A stretch of 64,000 nt of DNA from Paramoeba atlantica (Eukaryota > Discosea), in the NCBI GenBank assembly GCA_977017575.1, contig CDRNVI010000023.1:310001-374000 (forward strand), written 5' to 3'. Shown here piece after piece: positions 42,577-52,735 of the stretch. The notes beneath the pieces are model-generated. The model ran no database searches and was not told the origin of the DNA. It was given only the letters and a program-made list of their open reading frames with translations. Position 1 is the stretch's first letter; each line of letters opens with the position of its first letter. The translations under genes were made by a program, and so were the position numbers.

Positions 42577-43347
42577 ATGATTCTCTTGACCACTTCTCAC
42601 GACGTTTCGGCTAAGAGACGTAAAATCAGTGCCATCGACCCATCTACGCCGGAATCTGATTGCAGAATCTCAGTAGCACGTACTGGAAAGATAAATCAGG
42701 CTATGCTACCGGAAGAATATAAGCTCGCACGACTAGTCGAAGAGCTTGAAAACTTGGACTCATCCTGGATCACCGATACGCCCGCGTGTGAGTGGTTCGG
42801 TGTAAAGTGTAACGAGCGCAGTCACATTACTGAAATTCATTGGGACGAGAAGCACTTATCCGGAGAATTATTTATTCATCATTTTCCAGAAACTCTGTTC
42901 CTCTTTAGTGCACGAAATAATAATATGACGGGACGCGCCTTACTGGGTGATCTTCCTCCAATTCATGAGACTTTTATTATTACAAAGAATCATTTTCATG
43001 GAGAACTAGACTTAACTGTTCTTCCGCAAAGTATGAAGGTTCTCCGACTGAGCTGTAATGATTTCGCTGGAGAAGTCTGTCTCACAAGTCTTCCTCCGCG
43101 ATTGGAAAAGCTCTTCCTTTCGCGCAATCGTCTGTGCGGAACTCCCAACCTTACAGCCCTTCCCCCATTGTTGCTTCACTTGGGATTAAGCAGCAACGCA
43201 TTTTCTGGTACTGCTGATCTAAGTCAGTTGCCTCGATCTCTTAGAGAAGTCAGCTTGTCAAATAACCCGGATTTACTATGTCGTATGAAGTACGTAGATG
43301 AGCTACAAAACGCAGGGAGTTTTGCTTTTACGTACAGAAATCAATAA
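42577..43347 (+). CDS. LRR protein, basic-motif subgroup
   Basis: A 256-residue LRR protein and the most regular of the set. It has a KRRKIS basic motif (residues ~13-18), the linker RTGKINQAMLPEEYKL, a complete cap (TPACEWFGVKC) and about seven LRRs (LFSARNNNMTGRALLGDLPP, CNDFAGEVCLTSLPP, SRNRLCGTPNLTALPP, SSNAFSGTADLSQLP), ending in a short non-LRR tail (ELQNAGSFAFTYRNQ). No signal peptide or membrane anchor is visible, so either it is cytosolic or nuclear or it uses an unrecognised export route. It is closest in N-terminal layout to the gene at 1178, whose C-terminal part has been replaced. Confidence 0.85.
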   Translation: MILLTTSHDVSAKRRKISAIDPSTPESDCRISVARTGKINQAMLPEEYKLARLVEELENLDSSWITDTPACEWFGVKCNERSHITEIHWDEKHLSGELFIHHFPETLFLFSARNNNMTGRALLGDLPPIHETFIITKNHFHGELDLTVLPQSMKVLRLSCNDFAGEVCLTSLPPRLEKLFLSRNRLCGTPNLTALPPLLLHLGLSSNAFSGTADLSQLPRSLREVSLSNNPDLLCRMKYVDELQNAGSFAFTYRNQ

Positions 43348-43659
43348 ATTTTGTTGAAATTTTATCCTTCCGAAAAGCACTGACATATGCAATTTCCTAA
43401 TACGTGTGCATGATTATTATTCCAGAAAACAAGTTCACATTACTATTACAATTTAGTCACATTACATTATATGTAGTCTAGAAAATAATAGACAACAAAG
43501 AGTTCTTAACACAAAAAAAATCGTACTTATAGGTAATGGACTACTTATGCGCTATTCAGAGCAAACGCTGTGCCACGCGTGCTTCTATTGTGTGGCAAAA
43601 TAATATTATAAACTTTATAAGCTCTAAATTGATTTTTTTCTTCTGGTTTTACGTGTGTG

Positions 43660-44560
43660 TTCTTCCGTAGGTTCGTATCATTGATTTTCCTTATCGATTA
43701 AAAAAGGACATGGAATTGCAGCTTGCAGTTCCTTACGGTTTGTGGGACGGAGAGTAAATTTGATGTGGTGGTCCATCATGCTCCACAAATTTTCGATTAG
43801 TAAATTTAAATCCAGGGACTTGGTAGGCCAATCCGGAATGCTAATACCCATGTCTGCCGACACGGCGAGTATGATTATGGCCCGTAGCGTTGTCCATGAT
43901 CACTGTAGTCGCTGGTTTACGCTTTAACCAGTTATAGAAACCATTTCGTTTTGTCATGACAGAGAGAAAGTTTTCATTAGTTACCGTCTCGTTCTCTGCA
44001 AACTCATGAAAGCAGTGAACCTTGGGAACCCCCCTTTCAAGGCTCACCGCCATCGAAATATGAACCCCCTTTTCCCCACAATATTTCTCAAAATCTTTTT
44101 GTGCCTCAAGGGGTTTATCTGACCTTTTGCAAATGTACCAAATGTTGCGTGCGTGGTACCCGCATTTAAAAAAAAAATCATCCGTCCACAGAATACGGGC
44201 GTATTAAAAAAGGGTGGGCCTCTCCAAACGATTTACCAACTACAGGCGGTTGAATTTGTGCTGAGGCGTAAGGTGAGGAACTTTTTCACATATTAAAGAG
44301 AGCATGGGTACTTGGTTTGATCGATTTGGCGGTGAACCCACCTCCAAGATGGACAGCCAATGGGACTACGTTGATTTTCTTCATCTACAATAGATCCTAA
44401 CATTATTCGAAACTCCACCTTATCAATTGCATTTTTACCTATATATTTTATACCTACGTCCTAACCCTCCTGTCTCCCGGTGGCGTTTAACCCATCCAGA
44501 GACAGTAGATTCACTGCATTTCATAAGAGCAGAAGTGTCTGTAATTTAACGTCCCTGGTT
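43660..44560 (-). mobile_element. Degenerate Tc1/mariner transposase
   Basis: Minus-strand pieces in order are FAENETVTNENFLSVMTKRN, the second catalytic region VIMDNATGHNHT, and the third, IPDWPTKSLDLNLLIENLWS followed by a basic tail. The pieces are in different frames and the N-terminal region (44.1-44.5 kb) is only faintly protein-like. This is an old dead copy. No ends were identified. Confidence 0.65.
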
Positions 44561-44743
44561 TTGGACGTCATTGACGCAAATTACACGTGTTTCATAAGTG
44601 ATTTGTTGCACCGAGAGGGTGCATAGTTTGATGCAATAAAATCCGAAAAAAGGATAAAAATCTAACTTTAGAAGAATAAAAATCTGAAGAGAGTGCTATT
44701 ATAAACCGTTTCTGTAATTCCATGTTCTGACTTTTTTTGTGAC

Positions 44744-44882
44744 AGACCCCCTCCCTAGTTATCTGTCGCACACTGATCCGCCTAGTTATCTGTCGCACCC
44801 CTACACCCCCCCCTAGTTATCTGTCACCTTTTCGCGAAAAGTAGTGACAGATAAGTAGGGGGGGGTACAGTACTATCCTAGT
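44744..44882. repeat. C/G-run hairpin element (TAGTTATCTGTC)
   Basis: Three direct copies of CCTAGTTATCTGTCRC lie on the left. The last forms a hairpin with GTGACAGATAAGTAGGGGGG across a CTTTTCGCGAAAAG loop. The edges are C and G runs. Confidence 0.65.
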
Positions 44883-45119
44883 ACGGATAGTACGGTAGTT
44901 AGTGCGTACTAGTACGAAAATAAAGGTCCGTACTAGATTTAGTACATCGTACCGTAGGCTCGGAAAGTGAAATTTCGAGAAAGTGTGTTAATAGGCGTAC
45001 ATTTCACGTAGTATCACGTTTGGGTTGCATATTTCGATTTTTTGACCTAAACTATGAAATATTGATATGCAGACTCAGCAAGGGTTGGGAGTGCCTTGGT
45101 CATGGGCGGAAAGAATAAT
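44883..45119. other. Intergenic
   Basis: Several GTACTAGTACG-like short inverted words at 44865-44960. No gene was seen. Confidence 0.35.
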
Positions 45120-45514
45120 GATTACTGCCCCCCCTTTATACTTCAGGGGGGGTGAACCCCCCCCTTTATATGTACCGTTTTCATTCAGATAAAAAATCAG
45201 CACCCCCCCTTTATACTTCCGGTCAAAAAACTACAGAGCGCGTGGTATGTACAGAGCAGCAATCCAAGAGAAGAATCAAGGCAGGTTTTGTTCAGTTTGT
45301 AAAATATGTCCCCCCACATGGCTTTTATACAAATGCCCACAGCGTTCATAAAGATATATCCCCAACCGAGTGAAAAAAATACTATAATCATGGTTTTGAA
45401 AACAATACGCCGCGAAGCGGCGCTCTTTCTTTTGAGGGGAGGAGATTTTTTACCCCCCCTATTTAGTGTTGAATTTTTCCGAATTTCACTCAAAACTAAA
45501 TAGGGGGGGGCAGT
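45120..45514. repeat. Cluster of C/G-run elements (TTTATACTTC family)
   Basis: CCCCCCCTTTATACTTC-type ends occur at 45127, 45150 and 45203. 45459-45514 is a separate hairpin with CCCCCCTATTTAG and CTAAATAGGGGGG arms flanked by TA. The same end sequence recurs at 47222, 52650, 53060 and 53940. Confidence 0.6.
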
Positions 45515-45650
45515 AATTATGAATCCAAAAGTTCTATATTTTATAATTTAACTTTCCCTATTTACCTATTTAACCTTATTTACCCACTTATTTACCCACT
45601 TAGAAAGAGGGAAAGAGGGAAGAAAGAGGAAGAAAGGGGAAGACCTTTTA

Positions 45651-46884
45651 CCCCCCCCCCTACAGGTCTTGTATTTTGTCCGATTTTGGAAATATTTGGT
45701 ATAACACCGTTTTTCGACCCAATCGTTCCGAATCCGAGATCCTTTTCACTCGAGCGACCCCCTACCCCCCCTAGCCAGGTAGGGGTCAAAAAAGCTAATT
45801 GCGACTTTTTTCGGGGCATTTTTCCGAATTTTTCGGATGAATGTCAGTAGTAAAGTAGGTCAGAAGACATGGAAAAAGAGTACAAAGTAATCTCTAGCAT
45901 TTAGTCATATGCCCTTTGGCCTCCTTGACCAAAAGTAAAGTTTACGATAGTTCCGGAAGATATTCAGAAGCACCCTGTTCTCCCTCAAAGATGAAGAAGA
46001 ACAGACCGTAGTTATAGGAATACCCCATCCACACCATTATCCCCCTCCCCCCAAAATGTTTTCCCCGCCAGTCCGATTGCCTCAGACGAGGTGCTCGCTT
46101 GCGACCGACGTAAAAGTCGGCATTTGACCCCGCACAGCAACTGAACAGTTTTTCGTAGGTAAAAACAGTGTTCAGGCAGTCAGCGTCACTCCACTTAAAC
46201 ATGTCCTTCACATACTTAAGACGGAGTTGAATGTGACGCGGTTTGAGACCAAGGTCTTTGGCCTTGCGAAGGCGCCGATAATCCTTAAAATTAACAGCTC
46301 GCCGGACACTACTCAGGGAGCCTCCGTGATTGCTTCGCACCTCGCGATGCACGACAGAGAACGTAGGACAACCCTCCACGGTATCCGACACTCTCCAGCA
46401 CGCAGAAACACATGCTTCAACGTACCTTTGTGTAAGGACCGTACGCACCCCCTCGCGAGGTGGAGTACTGACATGCCCGTGCTCCTCATACTTCCGCACC
46501 CAATACTTTACAGTCCTGGGGGCAAGTTTATGGAGTTTTGCGACTGCCTTATAGGACTTAAGTCGCTCGTCATCGATTACGAGTGCCGTGCGCATCTCGG
46601 GGCGCACGCGGGAGGAAGGTAAACACAGGGGGCGGTGCCTCTTCGTCATGAATAAATTCGTCACCAATAAATGTACCAATTTTGAAAAACAAATGTACTC
46701 TGTGAAAACAAAATCGACTTTTTTGCAGTTCTTTTTCGGTTTAGGTATGATACAGGTGTCCATGAGTGAAAAGGACCTCGGATTCGGAACGATTGGGTCG
46801 AAAAACAGTCCCATACAAAATATTTCCAAAATCAGACAAAATACAAGACCTGTAGGGGGGCGGGGGGGGGGGGGGGGGGGGGGG
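45651..46884 (-). mobile_element. Tc1/mariner transposon with both TIRs and G-run ends
   Basis: The terminal inverted repeats are ~100-120 bp (45651-45750 and 46765-46884). They begin with C/G runs of about 10 and more than 20 bases, then TACAGGTCTTGTATTTTGTC. TA flanks both outer edges (45649-45650, 46885-46886). The arms differ at several positions, so the copy is not brand new. It is the only element here with both ends and a transposase, and its C/G-run ends at TA link the many small elements of the same design to the Tc1/mariner superfamily. Confidence 0.8.
45942..46649 (-). pseudogene. Tc1/mariner transposase, C-terminally truncated
   Basis: A 235-residue frame. The ATG at 46649 was chosen because upstream codons run into the TIR. 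The N-terminal helix-turn-helix region (SYKAVAKLHKLAPRTVKYWV) and a second DNA-binding helix set are followed by the start of the DDE domain (CLNTVFTYEKLFSC). There the first catalytic residue reads Tyr where Asp is usual (VFTDEK). GRKRAPRLRQSDWRGKHFGG and IMVWMGYS follow. The frame ends before the second and third catalytic residues, so the enzyme should be inactive. Closest relatives by eye are Tc1-type rather than mariner. Confidence 0.75.
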
Positions 46885-46904
46885 TAAAAGAGGCTGAACA
46901 CTAC

Positions 46905-47610
46905 TGTACTTGGCGAGCTGGGCGGGATGACAGCCAGCGCGGACATGCGCCTGCTGCAGCAAAGGCGAATGTGCATCGTTTCAAGGACTGTCCCATGAAG
47001 CTTCTAATGGTAGATCGTCCCGACACATATTCACTACAGCGTAATGTACAGCGTATGTTGATTATGTGCAAGAGGAACGCGGAAGCAAACATTATGCCCT
47101 GCATGTTTGGAGATTAGATGACTGATTTTTAGCTAGAATAATAGAAAACCAGCGCCGCGAAGCGGCGCATTTTTTTTGCCCCTTTTCCAAAACATTTGCT
47201 TCTCGGATTTTTCAAAAAATCAGACCCCCCCTTTATACTTCCAAAAGTACCGAAACCGTCGGAAGTATAAAGGGAGGGTGACATTACTTAGTAATTATAA
47301 ATTGCCTGAAAATGCCAAAAAATGACGAAAAATAATTATTCCCTTAATTAGCGTTCCTTTAATTGCGGTGGATGTATAACTACCGCTCTACCCTCGATTA
47401 TTGAAAAAAAAGTGAACAAAAACAATGAAAATATAAAGAGGAACACAGTGATATAATAGAAGAAAAAAATATAAAAGGGGGCTCTGGCGGTCCAAAACTG
47501 AAAAAAAAAATTGAAAAAAATGGGGGGTCCAGCGGGGAATCCAGGGGGGGGCATACAGTGCGCCCAGATAGTAAAGTTTTTTTTTGGTAGTTACCACCGA
47601 CTTTGGGTAA
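46905..47610 (+). repeat. Left arm of a ~700-bp inverted duplication
   Basis: It is nearly identical to the reverse complement of 52735-53440. It contains a unique ~210-bp segment (46905-47115), a C/G-run hairpin (47222-47285), the left ~190 bp of a family A copy and part of the nested MITE at 47556. The two arms enclose ~5.1 kb with two LRR genes. Confidence 0.8.
47222..47285. repeat. C/G-run hairpin (TTTATACTTCC)
   Basis: Arms CCCCCCTTTATACTTCC and GGAAGTATAAAGGGAGGG around an ~18-base loop. It is also present in the right arm of the inverted duplication (53060-53125). Confidence 0.7.
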
Positions 47611-48182
47611 CTACTAAAAAAACCTTTACTATTTGGGAAAACCGTTTTTTGGGACATTACTAACTGGGCGCACTGTACGCCGTTTTTTGAAATTTTCAAA
47701 ATCTTGATTTTCGAAATCGAGCGCATGGAAGTGGTAGAGTAGGCTGCAGCGATGACTTTCCATCCCCCCACCTGGGGGTACCCCCCCTGGTACGCGCAGG
47801 AGGGGTCCAACAAGGACAAAAATTCCGAATTTTTTGGTATGACCAAAAAATAAATTTGACCCAAGAAAAAGGAAAAATATCATTTTTCCAAAATCGGCTT
47901 CTAAAACGTAATTGGAGAGTTTGGGACCTCAGCTACCGTTCCACGACGTTTGTTTCGACAGATTCGCCTCCTGCCCCTGCTGGTAAGGCATCCAAAACGT
48001 CCCAAATTCGGGTTTGGATGAATCGAACTTTTTCACGCAACAAAACTAGATTATTCATGACCTTTTGGCGATTTTGCTTTTTTAGGCTCCTCGTTAAACG
48101 CGGAGGTAGTTTTCAATGCGAAGCGCGCAGCATGAGTGACTTCTAAGTTGAAAACAACCACCGCGTTTAACGAAGAGCCTAA
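47372..48182 (+). mobile_element. Family A element, complete, with a nested MITE
   Basis: The left hairpin is at 47372-47395, the terminal palindrome at 48079-48182. A 120-bp MITE (47556-47675) sits at the GCATACG site of the body, which is uninterrupted in the copy at 25577. An LRR gene starts 92 bases further on. Confidence 0.75.
47556..47675. mobile_element. 120-bp TA-flanked MITE (CAGTGCGCCCAG ends)
   Basis: Inverted ends CAGTGCGCCCAGATAGTAA and TTACTAACTGGGCGCACTG. TA is duplicated on both sides (47554-47555, 47676-47677) and the empty site is seen as GCATACG in another family A copy. An inner hairpin is formed by GTAGTTACC words. Confidence 0.85.
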
Positions 48183-48273
48183 TTGGCGTTCCCTTATTTA
48201 ATCTGTCTTTTAATGAATGTTTCCACGGTATTATCATTACATCACTTAGGCACGATATTAAATACTAACAACA

Positions 48274-48828
48274 ATGTTCGTCGCTCTCTTCACTCTGTTG
48301 GTAACAATACCGCCTCAACTTTATTTTGAGGACACAGCACCTCAGTTATCTCGATTAGGAAAACCCCTTGCGGCTATGTTGCCCGAAGAAATTTTGCTTG
48401 TTCAATTTATTTCCAATCTCACCAACACAGACCGTAGTTGGCGAGCGACGAAGAAAAATATATTTTACAAGACAAAAGTTGTGTCAGCTTGCACGTGGAG
48501 GGGTGTTCAATGTACCTCGGAGTCCAAAGTACAAGGATTGTGGTGGAATTACTTCAGTCTGTCTGGAGAGCCAAACTGGCATTCGCTTCCGGCACATCTT
48601 CGTGATATTGATTTATCTTTTAATAGATTAACCGGCGAAGTACCATTTTCTGTTCTCCCACCGAGCCTGCGGATACTCCATTTACAGAATAACCAGTTTG
48701 TTGGTGAATTACGCTTAAACGATCTTCCGTTCGGTATACGCAGCGCTGATCTGCAAAACAACGAATTCATCAAAACCAAGGGCTTCGCAGACAAATATCC
48801 GGAATCTCTCAAAGACCTTCACTATTGA
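48274..48828 (+). CDS. LRR protein with signal-peptide-like N-terminus
   Basis: A 184-residue LRR protein. MFVALFTLLVTIPPQLYF is a good secretion-signal candidate, so this member may be secreted. Then come the linker RLGKPLAAMLPEEILL, a cap with an insert (DRSWRATKKNIFYKTKVVSA before CTWRGVQC), WWNYFSLSGEPN (as in the gene at 10730), and three to four LRRs (SFNRLTGEVPFSVLPP, QNNQFVGELRLNDLP). It ends soon after the repeats (KYPESLKDLHY) and is shorter than its paralogues. It lies inside the inverted duplication loop. AG at 48249-48250 is 24 bases before the ATG. Confidence 0.75.
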   Translation: MFVALFTLLVTIPPQLYFEDTAPQLSRLGKPLAAMLPEEILLVQFISNLTNTDRSWRATKKNIFYKTKVVSACTWRGVQCTSESKVQGLWWNYFSLSGEPNWHSLPAHLRDIDLSFNRLTGEVPFSVLPPSLRILHLQNNQFVGELRLNDLPFGIRSADLQNNEFIKTKGFADKYPESLKDLHY

Positions 48829-49017
48829 AGTTATGAACCCTTTTCACGCAAACAAAATGATTCTACTGATATGCATTGTACACCATTGTAATAATTTTCA
48901 ATGATTTGGAAAACATTTTTATGGGTCGACTTTAATACGCTGCGTTTTATCACATAATACCGGGCAAAACAGGGAAACGGGGGTGTAGTGCAGAGGTTTT
49001 CTTAACCAATATTAACC

Positions 49018-49440
49018 AGGGCCATGGATGCATGCTGGCAAATGGAGTCATGGTTCATGATGCATCATGGGCATCGGGGTCCCACAGAATCCACCACGGC
49101 TGGTGAGCAAGAGAGGTGCATAGAACATCCTCTAGAACACGCATACAACGTGTTTGCTCGCCGTGTGGGAGACTTCCGGTATATGGAAGCCTCTTGAGCG
49201 CAGAAGCACCGGTGTCGCGTTTGTGCGAAGGGTGTGGCACGCCGCGTGGTCCCGTAGAAGGGTCCTGCAGCGCTCGGAGGACGGTTCCGAGCGGGGTGGT
49301 GGGAGATGAGGGAAGGGAGGCGCACCCCTACTTTGCGACAAGAGGGACAGTTCCTCTCCTAGCGCCATCCGGAAACGGGCATTAACATAGTGAAAATATC
49401 CCCGTTTCCGGGAGAGTAAAGATGAGCTAGAAATAGATAG
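49018..49440 (-). repeat. Inverted copy of the spliced-leader-like composite repeat
   Basis: This is the reverse complement of 37395-37815 with small differences. The stem-forming blocks (CCCGGAAACGGG, GGAACTGTCCC, GGGGTGC/GCACCCC) and the downstream body are kept. The exon-like head has diverged or been lost. It sits between two LRR genes without interrupting either. Confidence 0.65.
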
Positions 49441-49883
49441 AAATGTATCTTTATCACTTATGAGATGTACTCATGTTGACACATTACAATGGCAGGCGTC
49501 CTTTATCCGAAATGGGCTACGGCGTTTGTGTAGGCAAAGAAGTGGTAAGGCAAGGGGTATATAAAAAGCGAAGGGGTATATAAGGTAAGCAGAAAAAGAA
49601 TATAATTTGAGGATAACTTGTTTATTTCTCTTTCCCAAATAAATTTTTTATCGCATGTGACGACGCTACACTAAAATATATTTTAAATAAAAAATATTTT
49701 TTTATCTGTTCTTGGCGATATTTTCATGAGCTTCCGCCCAAATAATCTTATTTGTGTCGATTGCTTTCTTTAAGTTTTTTAAACGGAAGCTCGAAAATTG
49801 TAGCGCCTTTTACTAGTTTACTAGTCCAAGCTATGACCAAATTGTTTCACCGGTAATGTTTTCACGGTAAAATACTTTTATTT
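49441..49883. other. Intergenic
   Basis: A short direct repeat GGGGTATATAA lies near 49555-49582. It is otherwise AT-rich and no gene was seen. Confidence 0.4.
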
Positions 49884-50534
49884 ATGACTGCTCTTGCTCA
49901 TCTCCTGAAGCTACATCTTACAACGTTTGCTGTGATCCGCACTGCCGACTCGCACATGTCTACGTCGCGTCCTTCTAAGGTGAGAAACACAGAACTTCCA
50001 GATGAATACAATCTGGAGCGTTTTCTTAGAAATGTGGGGAAGCAGCATGATTCGTGGAGGGTTGAGAATCCTGTTTCTATGTGGGATGGCGTCACATGTA
50101 ACATGCTGGACATTGTGCATAGTATATGTATCTCGTGGACAAACCGCGACCTTACTGGAACTTTTCTGTGGGAATATATGCCGAAATCGACCGTTGCATT
50201 CGACGTTCAACAAAATAGACTAAGTGGTGAAGTGCGCTTCGAACTTTTGTCACCTAGTCTAGAATCGCTCAATTTAGCTCAGAATCTGTTTTTCGGTCCT
50301 ATTGATCTCAGATTTGCTCCGGGCGCTCTCACTGTGTTTTTCGGTGCGATGAATAAGTTCAGCGGCGAAGTTCTTCTTGGTAGTTTAAACCAAAACTTTC
50401 AGTATTTATACCTAATGAATAATCCGGATCTCAAAGGAACAATTTACAGATCTGAACTACCCCGTAGGCTTAAAACAACTGGGGTACTTCCGGGTCTTGA
50501 TGTGGGAGGCACGAACATTAAACTAATTCCATAG
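49884..50534 (+). CDS. LRR protein, divergent
   Basis: A 216-residue LRR protein. The start MTALAHLLKLHLTTFAVI is a plausible but weak signal sequence. The linker RPSKVRNTELPDEYNL is typical. The cap reads VENPVSMWDGVTC, so the first cap cysteine is Ser while the second is kept. About five LRRs follow (QQNRLSGEVRFELLSP, AQNLFFGPIDLRFAPG, AMNKFSGEVLLGSLN), then NPDLKGTIYRSELPRR and an end (GLDVGGTNIKLIP) resembling the C-terminal end of the KVTGASLP subgroup. Together with 48274 it lies within the inverted duplication. Confidence 0.8.
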   Translation: MTALAHLLKLHLTTFAVIRTADSHMSTSRPSKVRNTELPDEYNLERFLRNVGKQHDSWRVENPVSMWDGVTCNMLDIVHSICISWTNRDLTGTFLWEYMPKSTVAFDVQQNRLSGEVRFELLSPSLESLNLAQNLFFGPIDLRFAPGALTVFFGAMNKFSGEVLLGSLNQNFQYLYLMNNPDLKGTIYRSELPRRLKTTGVLPGLDVGGTNIKLIP

Positions 50535-50607
50535 AAGATTTCCACATCGATATATGAGTTTCTATTATTGCGGAGCCTGGAATTGAAAAAAAGAGTGAAT
50601 ACGTCCA

Positions 50608-50920
50608 GATTGCGGTGGTTGTATAACTACCGCTCTACCCTCGATTATTGAAAAAAAGTCAACAAAAACAGTGAAAATATAAAGAGGAACACAGTAATAT
50701 AAATTTAACAGAGCAAATAATTATTTTTAGTGGCTTCGTTAAACGCGGTGGTTGTTTTGAACTTAGAAGTCACTCATGCTGCGCGCTTCACGCTGAAAAC
50801 TACCTCCGGGGGGTTTCCTACCCCTAGGGGTGGTCTGGACCCCCCATTTTTTTCAATTGTTTTTCAGTTTTGGGCCATATTCTTTTTATTATATTACTGT
50901 ATTCCTCTTTATATTGAGGG
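50608..50920. repeat. Composite family A fragments
   Basis: A plus-oriented left end (50608-50705) is joined to a variant palindrome half (50727-50805, starting TTAGTGGCTTCG instead of TTAGGCTCTTCG) and an inverted body and left-end fragment (50806-50920). The small frame over it is not a gene. Confidence 0.6.
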
Positions 50921-51457
50921 AGATACTACTCCCTCGCTACCGTAGGTTAATTCGTCGTGCCCGATTTGTGGCCCGATTTCGTGCCCGATATCGTTTCAGG
51001 TGAGTTTTCGAAAAAAATGTTTACAAAGACGTATGAATCGAACTTAGTGACAAGACCACTAGTTTTTCAACAATTCCGATGGGTTCCCCCTGCCCCCTCC
51101 CCTCCCCACCAGGGTGATCATAGCAATTTCTGAAATTTTGAAAAAAAAACTGAAAATTTATGGGTGAAAGTGAAAAATTATATTTTTCCCGAATCAACTC
51201 CTAGACTGCTTTTTGAGCGTTTGGAGCCTTCTATACCTGTATACGCTTTGGTTTCATTCGATATTTCTCCACCCTGTGCCGGTAATTCACCTATAAAGGC
51301 CAAAATTTACCTGGAAGTGTGTGACACGCAAGGCCGTAGAGGAAGGAGGAGGCGCAAGGCAGAAGGCGTAGCCTTCTGTCTTTTTGCCGCGGCGACGACG
51401 ACTTCCTCGCGTGGGAAGCTGTAAGATTTCCTAGTGGGCATCTTTCGATGGCTATGT
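50921..51457. other. Intergenic
   Basis: Contains AT-rich DNA resembling a worn family A body (51120-51250). The plus frame at 51164 is unsupported. No gene was seen. Confidence 0.4.
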
Positions 51458-51651
51458 AACCCAGGCTAAAGTGGACGAGGGAGATACTAAAGGCACCTTT
51501 GGCAAACTACCACAAAACTGGAACGGTATCTCCCGGTTTGTAGAGCACTCTGATGTGACAAAAGGGTCTTTAACGGGAGATACCGTTCCAGTTTTGTGGT
51601 AGTTTGCCAAAGGTGCCTTTAATATCTCCCTCGTCCACTTTAGCCTGGGTT
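51458..51651. repeat. Near-perfect palindrome with 78-bp arms
   Basis: 51458-51535 and 51574-51651 are inverted copies, AACCCAGGCTAAAGTGGACG at the outer end, with a single mismatch noticed by eye, around a 38-base spacer. No coding capacity. Such symmetry implies either a very recent foldback element or active homogenisation of the arms. Confidence 0.85.
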
Positions 51652-51722
51652 TTCAATGTTTTTGTTCACTTTTTCAATTATCGAGGGTAGAGCGGTAGTT
51701 ATACAACCACCACAATGTACGT
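51652..51722 (-). repeat. Family A left-end fragment
   Basis: An inverted left terminal hairpin with the CGAGGGTAGAGCGGTAGTTA block. It directly abuts the 78-bp-arm palindrome. Confidence 0.65.
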
Positions 51723-51788
51723 TAAAGTGAAACTTTTCAGTAATTTTTAATTTTAATCCTTGATATGAGTGATGTTTCTAGGATTATT

Positions 51789-52430
51789 TGCCGTTTGTTT
51801 GCCCATCACCCCTCCTGGGTCATGGGTGGGCATGGTCAAAGTTGGCAAAATTCAAAAAAAAAATTGAACGGGGGTAGAAAATGGAAAAAAAAAGTTTATG
51901 AATTCCTATGTAAATTAATTTACATTTATTAATACCCACCATGGTCTCCTTGAACGCTCTGCACTATTCGCAAGCGTTTAGGTACTGAACTTAAACTATT
52001 TAAGACTTGGCGTCGATAATGGTGACGCTTAAGTATCAGAAAGGCTTTCTTTACTGCCTTCCGGAGCTGTGTTTCAGTCTCTAGCTTCAAAATTTCTTTC
52101 ACAATTCGGTCCATTATTGACCAGACATTCTCGATCGGATTGAGGCCAGGAGAGAGTATATTGACGGACAATTTCAAGGCGCTCTGGGAGTGTACATCGC
52201 GACGTTTTATGGGTAATAGTGGGTGTCTTATTTTTCGGCGAGTTGGAGTACTGGCCTTTAGTAGATTTAACGGGGGTGTCCCTCAAATTCATAGAATAAG
52301 AAACCATATTTGAATAAAAAGCTCCTAAATTCTTGAAATATTGGGACTTTTCGGTAAAATTATGCTATTTTTTCGTATTTATTTCTATATATTTTTGACC
52401 CAGGGGGGGGGATGGGCAAACAAACGGCGG
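51789..52430 (-). mobile_element. Internally deleted Tc1/mariner element
   Basis: Inverted ends GCCGTTTGTTTGCCCATC (51790 and 52428) with C/G runs and TGGGTCA just inside. The interior codes on the minus strand for an N-terminal transposase piece and then directly for the C-terminal piece containing the third catalytic region (SPGLNPIENVWSIMDRIVKE). The middle, with the first two catalytic residues, is gone. This is a deletion derivative. Confidence 0.7.
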
Positions 52431-52648
52431 GAAATGCTCTAGTTTTTCGAGATCTGCTGGATGTCGAAGGAATTAGGTCAAAAGTTCTTACGGTGTGTTC
52501 TGGAGCCTGGGGGACCAGTACTTGGACTGTATACATGTACATGTATCTCCAAGTATCTGCAGCTACTGACAGCATACTCTCCAATGATCTAACCTGCAGT
52601 GTGATCTGCAATGTTGATTATTAACATCTACTTACGCAAAATACTGTC
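52431..52648. other. Intergenic
   Basis: No feature recognised apart from a CATGTACATGTAT palindrome near 52535. Confidence 0.35.
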
Positions 52649-52735
52649 ACCCCCCCTTTATACTTCCGCCGGTTTCGGTGCCTTTGGAAGTATAAAGGGG
52701 GGGTCTGACTTTCGGAAGTATAAAGTCGGGTGGTA
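52649..52735. repeat. C/G-run hairpin (TTTATACTTCC)
   Basis: CCCCCCCTTTATACTTCC and GGAAGTATAAAGGGGGGG arms, plus a third partial arm. It joins directly onto the right arm of the inverted duplication and seems to have truncated the nested MITE there. Confidence 0.65.

Noticed and set aside
46653-46976. An extended N-terminus for the Tc1 transposase including a poly-Pro run
   Set aside because: The poly-Pro comes from translating the C/G-run TIR end, and the frame continues past the element boundary.
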